From positions 26,121,869-26,185,868 of the forward strand of contig OY986970.1 in the NCBI GenBank assembly GCA_963920575.1: a stretch of 64,000 nt of DNA. The letters run 5' to 3'. This DNA is from Narthecium ossifragum (lineage: Eukaryota > Streptophyta > Magnoliopsida > Dioscoreales > Nartheciaceae). The translations under genes were made by a program, and so were the position numbers. A model generated the notes under the pieces. That model saw only the letters and a program-made list of their open reading frames with translations, searched no databases and was not told the origin of the DNA. Shown here in pieces: positions 11,441-22,419 of this stretch (positions within the stretch are counted from its first letter, which is position 1; each line of letters begins with the position of its first letter).

Positions 11441-12050
11441 TTTTTTTATCTTTAATGTTATTATTTCTTCTTACATAAGTAAATGCCATATGTCTAGATG
11501 TATGTAAACTTAATCTTAGAATATATAGAATTAAGAAGGAAAGTTTTATATGTTTCTTTCTGATTTATAGTTCTGCATATTAGTAATTTAGTCATGTATC
11601 TTTCTATTTGTCTCTTGTTCTTCTTATCAATGAATTGATTATGTGGATCGTCATCTAAGCCGCGTAAGGTTCCGTAAGCCGAAGTTAGGCACTGGGGTAA
11701 ATCCTATAAATTCGTTGGCATACGAGCAAAAACATATTAAGGAAGTATGACAAAACCTAAAACTTATAAGAAGTTCATATAACCTATTGGCTGATGAGCT
11801 ATGTATATGTATATATTTAGTATATATAGTTATAGACATAAATATCAAATAAATGTATATTCATAATATACATAAAAATAAACAATAAATAAATATTATT
11901 ATAAATACAATACACACATATATACATTTTATGTATATTACATAAAAATATACACATAAAATATATATTCATATATACATAAATATAAAATATACATTTA
12001 TATCATCCTTATATAGCATGATGGTTAACAATGAAACTTTTGGTTTGTCC
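11441..12050. other. AT-rich DNA with TATACATA-type simple repeats
   Basis: No gene. From about 11810 to 12005 the sequence is dominated by irregular TATATACATAAAATATA-type low-complexity repeats. Confidence 0.6.
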
Positions 12051-12063
12051 TAATGGCGTCTTA

Positions 12064-12235
12064 TGTGGCAGGGATGATCCTAGGTGGAGTCTAGGTGGAG
12101 GGGAGTTAGTGGGAGAGGTGGGAAGTTAGTGGGGGGAGTTAGTGAGAGAGGTGGAAAGTTAGCGGGGGGAGTTAGGGGGGTTAGTGGGGAGTTAGTAGGG
12201 GAGATGGGGAGAGATGGCGGGGGGATTTACTAGTA
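12064..12235 (+). repeat. G-rich degenerate tandem repeat
   Basis: Irregular copies of GGGGAGTTAGTGGGAGAGGTGG, roughly 20-35 bp apart, with strong G/C strand asymmetry. The runs of G could form quadruplexes on the plus strand. Confidence 0.6.
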
Positions 12236-12441
12236 TATATATATATTATAAAATCAGCTTTTATGATGTGACATATGAGTCATAATCTGAGTGATAAAAC
12301 TATGCACGTGTGACATGCACACGTACCATAGGGTTGTAACCAAATAAATAAAGAGAGATGATAGTGTATGGGTAGGGGGTCATTTGCTGAGACATATGCT
12401 ACGTCATAGCCAATTTCCGATATGGTGCACTTGTCGCGTAA

Positions 12442-13505
12442 GGGCAGCCGCATTGGGCTCCCTAAATGGCTCCCTTCCCTGTAAATAGGGAAGGGAGGAT
12501 GGGGAAAGCTCAGTTTTGAGCCTGCATCAGCCTCCTTGAGGCTCCCTAAATGAAGGGAGTGCTACAGTGTCGCCCTACATATGGGGAGCACTGTAGCACT
12601 CCCTATACAGTATTTTATATTAAAAAACATACTGGTTCTTTCACCAGCCCTTTGAATATATTTCTGGCGACACTCTCTCTTCACCCCATCCTCGACCACC
12701 TGCCCCGATCTCTCTTCACCCCATCCTCGACCACCGGCGACTGTCCTCCTCAACCATCGTTTCCTGCCAATATTCTATTGACCTTATTTTTTATGGGCTC
12801 GTTTGCACTGTCTCTAGGTGGGAAGATGGACTAGCTGACGAAGTTGAATATGGTTCTAATAGTAATATTAAGGCTGAAGTAGTGAGGACACCTTTGTGCA
12901 GGTATTTCTGATTAAACTGACTACAAGTTTGACAATGATGTTCCTCTATCTGCAGTTGCTATATGAAGCGGACAATTTTTTGGTCTTTTTCCCTTTTTTG
13001 CTTTTGCTTGGTTGCGTTTTGGGTCAATTCATTGCTGGGTTTGTTAAAATATAGCCGTTAGTAATTGATGATTGAATTTTAATATATCCGTTAAAATATA
13101 TTAAAATACGGTTGTTATAATATATCCGTTAAAATATGACCATTGGTGATATAGCCGTTAAAATATAGCCGTTAGTAATTGATGATTGAATTTTAAGCAT
13201 TTAATTAATAGAAGTATTGGCACAAAATTATATATTATTCATTGTATATTATATTTTAATAAATAATATAATCAAAGTTTAATTATGTAATATAATACAA
13301 ATTTGATAATTATATAATCATTCAATAATAAATGAAGAATAAAATATGAAAAAAAGATGGAGGAAAGAGTATTTTAATGATGTAGGGAATGGTTTAGGGA
13401 GGCTGATGTGGGATGTTGAAAATAGAAAAGCTGTAAGATAAGGAGGAAATATATATTGGAGTATTTTAGGGAGAATGGATAGGGAGGCTGATGCGGCGGA
13501 TGGCC
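12442..13505. mobile_element. Harbinger/Tourist-like non-autonomous element
   Basis: The ends are inverted: the left starts GGGCAGCCGCATTGGGCTCC and the right, reversed, reads GGCCATCCGCCGCATCAGCC then CTCCCTA. A 3-bp TAA flanks both sides (12439-12441 and 13506-13508), the target size and type of PIF/Harbinger elements. The 1,064-bp interior has no transposase. It holds two ~38-bp direct copies of ATATAGCCGTTAGTAATTGA (about 13050 and 13164) and a second pair of CTCCCTAAAT/GCTACAGTGT palindromic segments near 12540-12605. Confidence 0.6.
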
Positions 13506-13569
13506 TAACATCGGTTATCAGAAGGAGAGAGAAAGTGAGGGATAGAGAGAGAAGGGGTGGGTTGTTAAG

Positions 13570-13700
13570 ATATATAAGAGTGAGAGTAGATAGTGGACTG
13601 ATGACTCCACATGTCCCCTCCCCCGTTGGCCAAGGAGGTATCGCAGGCGTGCAATAGCATAGTAGCACAGGCCATTGCACCCCCACCCCCCACCAATCCC
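13570..13700 (-). repeat. right arm of a 3.5-kb-spaced inverted repeat
   Basis: Reverse complement of the block at about 10045-10130: shared pieces include GGGGAGGGGACATGTGGAGT, CCTTGGCCAA and TTGCAC. The pair encloses the pararetrovirus fragment and the Harbinger-like element, so it could mark the ends of one larger composite element, or be two independent insertions of one family. No target duplication was identified. Confidence 0.45.
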
Positions 13701-13799
13701 ACCATTCCTGCCCCCCTTCGCTGCCATCATTCATCCCTTCGCTGCCATCATTCCGTCTTGTGTCTGCCATACCCCGTTTGTGATAATCCCATTTAAAAA

Positions 13800-15540
13800 A
13801 AAAATAATAGTATTGTCAATTTCAGGAAAGTGGCTGGGGTTTCACCTAAGATATCTTGATATTTCAGCCATTGGTTCCTATGGTCCAACAGTTAAATAAA
13901 TATTTGCTTAAATTTCATAAACATAAGAAGAAATAGAAAATATATTAGAAAGAATATTAAAATAATAAAAGTTTTTAATAATAATACTACTAACAAAAAA
14001 TATACAAAAATTTCAGACTTATATAGAATTTTTTACATATTAAATCCACTTTATTTTTTATTTTGCAATATAGGACTGTTTTAATTTCCGTTTACATTTG
14101 AGGCTAAACTCAAATTATTGAGACATAAATAACCTTAGGGCTTGTTTGGTGCCGGGATATGTGCGGTCAATCCGGAATAGTAGCCAAAAACCCATTTTAT
14201 ACTGGGATTCCTATTCCATGATAAAAGGGATTTCTATCTGGGATAGGAACTATCCCGGTTCTAACATCCATATCACGAGATTCATTTCAAATTAATTTAA
14301 AATATTTCAAGTTAATTTAGAACTGGAAGGTGGCTTCTTGTTTAGTACATTTCAAGTTAATTTAGAATATTACAGTTTGTTTGTGTATTTGATTATAATC
14401 TTTCCTGTTTTAATCAGGTAGATTATATCGGATATTTTATTCATGTGAATATATGCATTATAATATTAATGAAACAAGAAAATCTTATTAATTAAATTAT
14501 ATACATATCATATTATATGTATTATTGTATTATTAAATAATTGATTAAAGCATCTGTGAATATTATATGCATTATCATATAATTAATTAAACTACCAATA
14601 TCTCCCATAAAATTTTTCAAAAAGTGGAATTTAATTATTTTATATTTTTAATAATATATATTAAAATAATAATATTATATTCATATAAATGAGTCCTCAT
14701 GGGGATGCATTGACGTGTATGACCATGCTATGTCACGTGACGTTGCGATTATTCTTCGTGTCCGTCGGAGGTGGAGGCCACGTGTACGTCGCCGGTGGGC
14801 ACGGCGCCGGCGACGAACACCTCAACACTGCCTAGCCATATGACCTGATGGAGGACGGGCGAGCATCAATGCCGACGATGGTGGAGGAGCGGGCGTAATA
14901 TTATACTTTATTATAATATATTCATATTGATTATGTCAAATATATTATTCAGAAGTTAAGGTGAATATATATATCATAATATTAATAAAATATGAAAATA
15001 TTATTAATTAAATTATATACTTTATCAATCTTATAAGGATCAAAAATGGTTATGCATAACCGCCCCCTTATAAGGTTGATTTAATTCATACATTTATATT
15101 TATTCTATAGTTACAGTATACTAATCTAATACAATCAATCTTATATAATATCCATATTAATTCATTAATCAAATTCGGTTTTTATAACCGAATCACCCAT
15201 TAACCTGATGGTTACCTTGCCATGTGGCATGGGGCCACCTAGTCATATTATATGTATTATAATATTATTAAGTAATTTATTAAACCCAAACTAAATATTA
15301 TATGCATTGTCATATTATTAATTAAACTACTAATATATCATATAAAACACTCAAAAGTGGAATTTATTTTCCATACAAATCTCTATTTATGTTCCATCTT
15401 TTTCATCGAACCAATATTTTTTTATTAAAATAATTATTACATCATTATCCTTACTTTTTAACTGAAGCAGTTCCCCACGATTCCACCTACGCCAGTATTA
15501 ATTGTGGACCTTGTGGTGGAGTATCTCTCTCCTCATCTCT
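13800..15540. other. AT-rich intergenic DNA, no gene
   Basis: Very AT-rich with short TATAATATTA-type stretches. A Tourist-like start (GGGCTTGTTTGGTGCCGGGA, near 14138) and internal GGGAT/ATCCC inverted pairs near 14190-14260 suggest a degraded MITE, but I could not find its other end. A 180-bp GC-rich patch at 14700-14895 has no recognisable coding content. Confidence 0.45.
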
Positions 15541-15691
15541 CATAGTCTTATTCACGTCTCTTTCATCACTTTTTATCCCCCCCCCCTCCTCATCTCCAAA
15601 CTCTCTCTCCCTCTCCTTCGTCTCTCCCCCCATTTTTTTTCTCACTCCAATTCATCTCTCTTTCTCTCTCCTCACTCACTCACTCACTCAC

Positions 15692-15739
<48 letters not shown>

Positions 15740-15740
15740 A
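15541..15740 (+). repeat. CT-rich tract with (CACT)n and (CT)n microsatellites
   Basis: A pyrimidine-rich tract containing a CACT run of about six units followed by about twenty CT units (15672-15737). The open frame through it is a by-product of the repeat. Confidence 0.85.
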
Positions 15741-16688
15741 GATCTTTATTTGCTCTGTATATCAAATTCGTCTCTCTCCACTCTCTCTGCTGATCGGTCT
15801 TCATTTCTCCATCACAACGCGTCGGAAGATGGTTTCAACGTGTGCGATGGAAAAATGACCGGTCCGGCCAGCGGTCAGCAAAGATCTTGGAGAGAGATAT
15901 TCTAATATATTGGAGAGAGATGATTCTAATATATATATAGCATATCATTTTCCTAGTAGTTCATTTAAGACTGGAAGCCCCTACATTTCAATAAACAATC
16001 TATTTTCATGATACAGGATTACCTGCTCATAAGTGAGGAATTATGATAAAATTTAAAAAATCCTTAATTATTAGTTAGAAATACTTAGAATCAAATATAG
16101 TTTTTAAGCAAATGAGATCTTTACGACGCTTATCGTGAAATAACATGAAAAATTGAAGAAAAAAAAATCACCAAGTGTAGATTTGTGAGCTTCGTTCTTT
16201 TATTTTACACGCGTGTTATGGAGAGATGAAAACCAATCGATAGATTGAGGACCTGAGAGAGCACGGTTGTCGGCGACAGAAGATGGGTTTCCATGCGTGC
16301 AATGGAAAAATGAAGACCGGTAGAAATTAGATAGAGTAATATCAACAACGAGGATAGAGAGAAGAAGATGGGTAATGCCACATCTTAATGTAGAAAGATA
16401 TCTCTTTCTTTTTTCTCACTTACTTGTGTCAGATGGGATTAAATGATGAGAGAGAGTTTTATGAGGGGTATTTTGATCCCGAATTTATGAATTTATCCTG
16501 TTTTATAAATGAACATAAAAGTATCAACAAATTAAAAAACAAGTGAATTTAAAAAAAAAATTCCTCTGAATCTTTCAGCACCTAATAGCATCCGTGGCAT
16601 AATTCAGGCATATTCACAAAACCATTTCTTTCACATTTCAAACAATGGGGAATCTATCTATATTACACGAGCTAGCCAAACAATATTG
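15741..16688. other. intergenic, short duplicated motif
   Basis: No gene. A ~45-bp motif appears twice in direct orientation: about 15822-15865 and about 16280-16323, both with GGAAAAATGA and a preceding GAAGATGGGTTTC-like part. Probably transposon debris. Confidence 0.4.
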
Positions 16689-17131
16689 TACGATCAATTC
16701 CAAGTTCAGTACATCTGCCGATGCATCTACAAAGCCATCTAACAAAGTGATTAGAAACGTGACCCTCGTCCGTGACATCCATATCTAGTCCAGGCCGTAG
16801 CGAGGGCAGGGAGAGCCCAAAGGCCTGGAAGGAGACTGACGAGCACCCTCCCCGGATAGAGCTACCCCAAAGACCCCAACCCTCCCAACCCAAGGCCCCA
16901 CCCAAACCACCCAATCACCATGTGGTGTGCACGTGCCACGTGTGCACCTCGTTTCCAAACCAGGCGTGGCTTCCGTGCATGGAATAATATGTAGCACGCT
17001 TCTTTTGTATTATACGTGCCCACGTGGCATGTACCTCAATCAGGATTGAATCGGGATGTGTGCCCGATTCAATCCAACGGTCATGATTTGTGTACATGGG
17101 TGCATCCCATGTACACAAATCATTTTTGTAT
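16689..17131. mobile_element. possible Mutator-like element in the amidotransferase promoter
   Basis: An exact 9-bp ACAATATTG flanks the interval (16680-16688 and 17132-17140). The right end (ATGTACACAAATCATTTTTG) resembles the right end of the element at 3573-3811 (GCACAAATCATTTCTG). The left end shows no clear inverted repeat, so the boundary is tentative and the flanking match could be chance. The interval includes two G-boxes (CACGTG at 16937 and 17021). Confidence 0.35.
17043..17123 (+). repeat. two adjacent perfect hairpins upstream of the amidotransferase gene
   Basis: Hairpin 1: GGATTGAATCGGG (17043-17055) pairs perfectly with 17063-17075 across a 7-base loop. Hairpin 2: ATGATTTGTGTACATGGG (17083-17100) pairs perfectly with 17106-17123 across a 5-base loop. 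They end 90 bp before the TATA box of the next gene. Confidence 0.85.
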
Positions 17132-17212
17132 ACAATATTGTTCAAATGAGCTCATCTCAAGCATCTGATTTGAACCTCCCACCTCTGCGCGGCGGGGTGT
17201 AGTCTCTTGGCC

Positions 17213-17219
17213 TATAAAA
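17213..17219 (+). promoter_or_regulatory. TATA box of the amidotransferase gene
   Basis: TATAAAA in GGCCTATAAAAACC, 65 bp before the ATG at 17278. Spacing fits a short leader. Confidence 0.65.
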
Positions 17220-17277
17220 ACCAGCCATAAGATCGAGTCCATCTCTAAGAACAACAGCAGTAGCAGCAACAAACACC

Positions 17278-18886
17278 ATGTCCTCCTCTCCAATCTCTCC
17301 CTCTCCTCGCGTTCTCATCGTCTCTCGTCGCACCATCCGCAAGAACAAGTTCGTCGACTTCGTCGGTCGGTAACGAATGCATGCATGCAGCCAATTATAT
17401 CCAAACATCCAATTAATACCGTTTCTATGGATTCATATTGCTGTCTTAATTCTGTATGTATTTGTTACAGGAGAATACCATTTGGATCTCATCGTGCGGT
17501 ATGGCGCGGTGCCGGTCATCGTGCCGCGCGTGGCCGGGGTGGATCTGCTGCTCGAGAGCTACGAGCCATTCCACGGCGTGCTGCTCTGCGAGGGGGAGGA
17601 CATCGAGCCCTCCCTGTATGGGGCGGATGACATCTCCGGCCTCACGCCGGAGGAGCTGGAAGAGGTCCGGAAGCTCCACGCCAGCGACACCGCCGTCGAC
17701 CGCGAGAAGGACTCCATCGAGCTCCGGCTCACTAAGCTATGCCTCGAGCGTGAAGTCCCTTTCCTCGGCATCTGCCGAGGGTCTCAAGTCCTCAACGTCA
17801 GTTGTGGCGGCACGCTTTACCTCGACATCGAGAAGGAGCTCTCGCCGGCCTCCAAAAACGCCGTGGTGCATCTAAATTACGATAACTATGATGGTCACCG
17901 GCATCCGGTGAGGATTCTGGAGAACACTCCCCTGCATTCTTGGTACAGAGAGTCTCTGGACGAGGCGAGGATGGAGATCATGGTCAATAGCTATCACCAC
18001 CAGGGGGTGAAGAAGTTGGCGGAGCGCTTTGTTCCGATGGCGTTCGCCGACGACGAACTGATCGAAGGGTTTTATGATCCTGATGCTTATAATCCAGAGG
18101 AGGGCAAGTTCATTATGGGGCTACAGTTCCATCCGGAGCGAATGAGGCGCCCGGGGACTGACGAGTTCGACTACCCGGGCTGCCCATCAGCGTATCATGT
18201 ACAAATTAATCACCCATCTACACAATTTTCTTTCTGTTTTGCTCAAGAAATTATATGGTTCAGTAAATCTATAGTAGTGTTTGACTGGGGATTTTGGTGT
18301 TGGTAATTGTTATGTAGGAGTTTGTGAAGGCGGTTTTCGCCTATCAGAAGAAGGTGGATAGCGCAACCAACGCCAGAAATGTGGTGAAGATGGATCAAGA
18401 AATTGAGAATAGGAGGAAGCTCATCGTCCGGAGTTTCTTCATTGCGAGGCACATCTATGCAGCTAAGCAAGACATACCTTCTTGCAAAGAACAAGAGCTA
18501 GAACCAGGAACAGCCGAATTTGAAGAGGTAGCCAACTATATATTCCATCAGTATAAGCTGGGAGGGACTCTTATCTGAAGATTTTGACATGAAATATATG
18601 TTGGTTTCTCATTCTAACTAAATGTATATTTCCTTTTGTTAATTTCCAGTCAAGTATGGCACTCTGCTTGCAGCAAGAGAAGAGGCTGAAGCAGATGCGA
18701 GCCACAGTGAGGAATGCTTCTTCCTATCAGGAGAGGCTTGGAATGGATGGAATTAAGAGAGATGTGCTGGTGAGAAATGCGATGGAGAGGATGTCCATAG
18801 AGCAGCTGTCTGAGGTGCTCTCCTCCTATCACATAATGGGGCAGATCTGCTCAGAGGTGCTTGAGAGAAAGCTCATGACTGCTTAA
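17278..18886 (+). CDS. class-I glutamine amidotransferase (GAT1_2.1-like)
   Basis: Four exons: 17278-17365, 17471-18198, 18318-18527, 18650-18886; all GT/AG, giving 420 residues. The first donor (G|GTCGGT) was chosen over a nearby GTAACG because only it restores the family sequence [15 protein letters not shown]. The protein has a class-I (peptidase C26-like) amidotransferase domain: [12 protein letters not shown] near the oxyanion region, the nucleophile elbow GICRGSQ with Cys131, and the QFHPE motif with His250 and Glu252 of the triad. Exons 3-4 add an alpha-helical, charged C-terminal extension found in the plant GAT1_2.1 group. Members hydrolyse the amide of glutamine or of gamma-glutamyl compounds; the Arabidopsis relative is tied to nitrogen response. 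Substrate here is inferred, not seen. No clear organelle signal beyond a Ser/Pro-rich N-terminus. The gene stands alone; the upstream hairpins and G-boxes are the only visible control elements. Confidence 0.9.
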
Positions 18887-19230
18887 ATGGGGAATGCTAA
18901 GCAATATTCTGGGACCATATTCATTGACAGATATATATTGTCCAGAAATTTCTACTTTGTAAGGTGGAAGCAGTTGAGTTCTCTGCATACCTCAAATGAA
19001 AGATGGGAATCTATTCTTGTTACATTTTGCAGTGTAGTGTTTCATCTAATTAATTGGTTTTAGTTCCTTCTTCACTAATTTTGCAGTGTAGTTGTCTGCC
19101 ACTCACTGGCCTCCTATACATAAGAAATAAATGAAACATTTGAAATGAGAATAAGAACTGAGGCTGCTGCTAGTTCTTCTATTCAATATAACATCAACAT
19201 GTAAACGAGGGATGTGAAAGACTATGAACC
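18887..19230 (+). other. 3' UTR and intergenic DNA of the amidotransferase gene
   Basis: AT-rich, with no further coding region. A near-direct repeat of TTTTGCAGTGTAGT occurs at about 19026 and 19080, plausibly within the 3' UTR. Confidence 0.45.
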
Positions 19231-20500
19231 TGTTACCGAGGAAAATACTCGAGTATCGATCAATGGATATCCATCGTCGAGACATACACATGGCACCCAT
19301 CTAACAAGCCACAATCAGCGTACTCAAGATGCCGTACGGGTATGACACGTGGACGAATTGATGTCGATGTTAGTGGAACTATCGCATACGAGACTGTTCG
19401 AAAGCACAGGCGTCGACCAATGAAAGGAGACACATTAAAAGCCACTCGATACCCAAGTCCAAAACTCATAATTACGCCGCCTTCACCATTATGACAACGC
19501 GAGCCAATAGAGTGTTAAACAAGGCACATAGTCACCTTATCACTCCACGGGAGTCGAGTGACGTGTACATTATGACGACACCAAGGTCGAACCCAAGCCA
19601 CCCCGAGGAGACGTCGGAGTCGAGGCTGAGAACCAAGTAACCCGAGGTCGAGGCTCGAGATGTCACATGAACTAAGTAACCCCTGAGTTGAGTCTTGAGA
19701 CCAAGGTGATCAAGCAAATTCGAGGTCGAGTGGACATATGAAGCCGGATACCAAATCCAAAGTCTAAGCAACAGAAAGAGCCGAACCCCTACCATGATCC
19801 CACGATCTATAAAATCTCCTAAAACAAGGCATGGGAGACGGAACGAGAAAACATGAAAACGGTTATCTTTAGGCTACGTGTCAAGACGGGAGCGACATTC
19901 GACCCATGATGAACCACGAATGATCGTGGGTGGTTGGTCGTGGACGATGGCTAGTAACAGGCCACGTGGAGGCGGTGACTCGAGGTATAAAAGGTTGAAG
20001 ACGAAGCAGAAGAGACCCCTCGGACATCCAGACTTCTACTACTACTTTTCTAGTTTTAGCCACCGTAATCTTTCCTAGCTTGTATTCGTAGGAGCTTTCA
20101 TCAGAGCTGTAATCATCTATTGACATTCAATGGAAGTAAGTAACTAGTCATTTCTCTGCTTTATTACTTGCTTATCTTCTACCTAGGAGTAACATCTAGG
20201 CCTTAGGAATAGTTTAAACCATCTTTAGGAGTAGTCTACAATTCTACCCTTAGATGTAGCCTACAGCTCAAGCTAGGAGTTGAATAATCGTTGTGATAGC
20301 TATTGTCCTGTTCTTAGCCACCATTATCCAAAACTCCACGGTATTCCACATTCTCATTAGACTTAAGTGTTATACAAAAGTCCTCTTAATTAAGGCACGG
20401 TTGAACCCATACACCCTTTTGATAACCCCTGCGCGACGGTTGGCACACCTCACGTGCCTGACGACCACGTATTCATCCCGGGTATAATTTTTGAGCAACA
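19231..20500 (+). mobile_element. solo LTR (LTR retrotransposon)
   Basis: A 1,270-bp segment begins TGTTACCGAGG and ends GAGCAACA, so it has the TGTT...AACA inverted tips of an LTR. The flanking 5-mers are GAACC (19226-19230) and GAACT (20501-20505), a target duplication with one mismatch. A promoter-like GGTATAAAAGG lies at 19984, with CGAGGTCGAG-type short repeats before it. No primer-binding site, polyprotein or second LTR is seen, so it is a solo LTR. Confidence 0.6.
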
Positions 20501-20935
20501 GAACTCAAGGATTATCGTGTTGTGGGCCAGTCTTCGACTGGCTTGGCATGTGACGCTGGCATGGGATGGCTTGAACCGGCGTGGAGTTTTACTGGTCGAC
20601 ATGGGCATTTGACCCTTTAGAAATAATCAGGATACATATAGTGGATATTTTGATCATTTTGATCGTTTGGACAATCAAAAGAAAAAAAATAATTGATTTT
20701 AGACATCAGACATGATAAACTAGCTCTAAAGAATAACAATATCTTTAATCTATGTTAGACCATTAATTAAAACTCTATGCCGGCCCATGTCATTATGTGT
20801 CAGTCGGCACCAAAGCACAAATTTATATGCCAATGCTAACGATAAAATCATGCTCTTAGTCCACCGACGTGACATTTTGCGGGACGGGCCAACATGGAAA
20901 ACCTTGCAATGAACCATTGGTTGGTTGATACTAAG
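20501..20935. other. intergenic, nothing recognised
   Basis: Moderately AT-rich sequence with no coding or transposon features that I can support. Confidence 0.4.
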
Positions 20936-20939
20936 GGGT

Positions 20940-21572
20940 GTAGGGTTCTAATTGGGGTACATGCTACGATTGCACATGCCTATGTGGCCACCACCCTAAT
21001 TAGAACCCATTGCAGCCATGAGAACTCCCTCTCTTCTCCAGACCATCTCACCTTCTCCGGTGACCCTATGGCCGCCGACACATAGCAAGTTCGGCCGGTG
21101 GCTCTCGTCGAGGGCGACGGTGTTCCGGAGAGGGAGAGGGAGAGGATGACGGCGATGGCGACGACGAGGCAAGTCGAGGGCAGCGGTGTTCCGGAGAGGG
21201 AGAGGGTGACGGCAGGGAGAAGGAGAGGGTGACGGCGACGACGAGGCGAGTCTAGGGCGACGGTGTTCCGGAGAGGGAGAGGATGACGGCGACGGCGAGG
21301 CGAGTCAGCGGTGTTCCGGAGAGGAAGAGGGTGACGGTGACGGCGACGGCGAGGCGAGTCGAGGGCGAGTCGAGGGCGACGGTGTTCCAGAGAGGAAGAG
21401 GATGACGGCGACGACGAGGCGAGTCGAGGGCGGCGGTGTTCCGGAGAGGGAGAGGGAGAGGGTGAGGGCGATGGCGAGGTGAGTCAAAGGCGACGACGAC
21501 ACAAGGCAATATGCATTTAAAACATGCCCACGTCAGCATGTGTAGTGTACATCATGTACACAAAACATTTTC
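20940..21572. repeat. hairpin plus GC-rich minisatellite
   Basis: An inverted pair GGGTTCTAATTGGGG (about 20942) and CCCTAATTAGAACCC (ending about 21009) precedes about six degenerate tandem copies, each holding GACGGTGTTCCGGAGAGGGA followed by GACGGCGACGAGGCGAGTC (about 21095-21490). Reading frames here on either strand come from the repeat. The segment ends with GTGTACATCATGTACACAAAAC, like the ends of the elements at 3573 and 16689, so the whole may be one foldback element; no target duplication confirmed. Confidence 0.55.
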
Positions 21573-22414
21573 CATCTGGTAATTTGGATTCTTGTATCAA
21601 TTGATTCATAAATCAGGTAATTCCGAATATGCTGATCCTGGCGGTTGGTTGTTTAATCATGTAATATTGAATGTGTTGATTCCTTTTATCGGGTATTTGT
21701 GGTGTATGAACGAGGTGGATGAGTAAATCCTGCTCTTCTTATTAGTTAACATCGGGATTGCGATCACCCATGCGTCGATGTGGTGAGATTATCCATTATT
21801 TTAATTAACATGAAATTGGCGTTAGGTCATTATTAATGGAATTAATTATTCCATAGTCCATTTTTAATTTTTTCAAAACGTCATATCCTTTTATTTACAA
21901 TTATGGTTATTTACAATCTTTTTTTATTTACTAAAATACCCTCAAAAACTCATTTTATTTACGCTTTAAAGTAGCCAACTGTGTTCTAGTGTTCTGGATC
22001 TGGGTGCAGGCCAATCAGATGGCTGAGAAGTTGCCGGCGATGGATCAGCGGCAAAACGGAGTCGCTGGCGGACAACGATGGTACAAGAGAGGTCGCAGGG
22101 CCCTAAAGATTCGATCCTTTGGGGTGGATCAACGGATGAGTCGTCGGAGACCGATGATTGGAGGTCGATGACGTGGTGGTCACCGGAGTTTTTGGTCGCC
22201 GGCGAATACGACCTTGAACCATGTCAAAATAGGTTAGTGAAGCTTCGTGGAAGCCTTCTGATCCTTCTAGAGTCGTCGCATGCCGTCGAGGAGACGTGGA
22301 TGGCGAGATCTGGCGGTGAGCTTTTGGCGAGGTGTGGAAAGTGATTCGGAAGGCTTAGAGGTGTCGATGATGGATGCACGACAACACTAGCTCGCCAGAG
22401 ATCGAGATCGGTAA
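21573..22414. other. unassigned DNA left of a solo LTR
   Basis: AT-rich to about 21960, then GC-richer. The GC-richer part (21985-22414) is continuous with 25434 onward once the inserted LTR is removed. Reading frames exist but are not recognisable; it may be part of a transposon or a decayed gene. Confidence 0.35.
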
Positions 22415-22419
22415 GGTGG

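Noticed and set aside
15502..15858. 118-codon Ser/Leu-rich frame
   Set aside because: It consists of the CT and CACT microsatellite read in frame; no domain and no conservation signal.
17366..17371. Alternative donor GGTAAC for amidotransferase exon 1
   Set aside because: A better-looking donor sequence lies three bases on, but it shifts the frame and loses the conserved EYHLDLIV segment.
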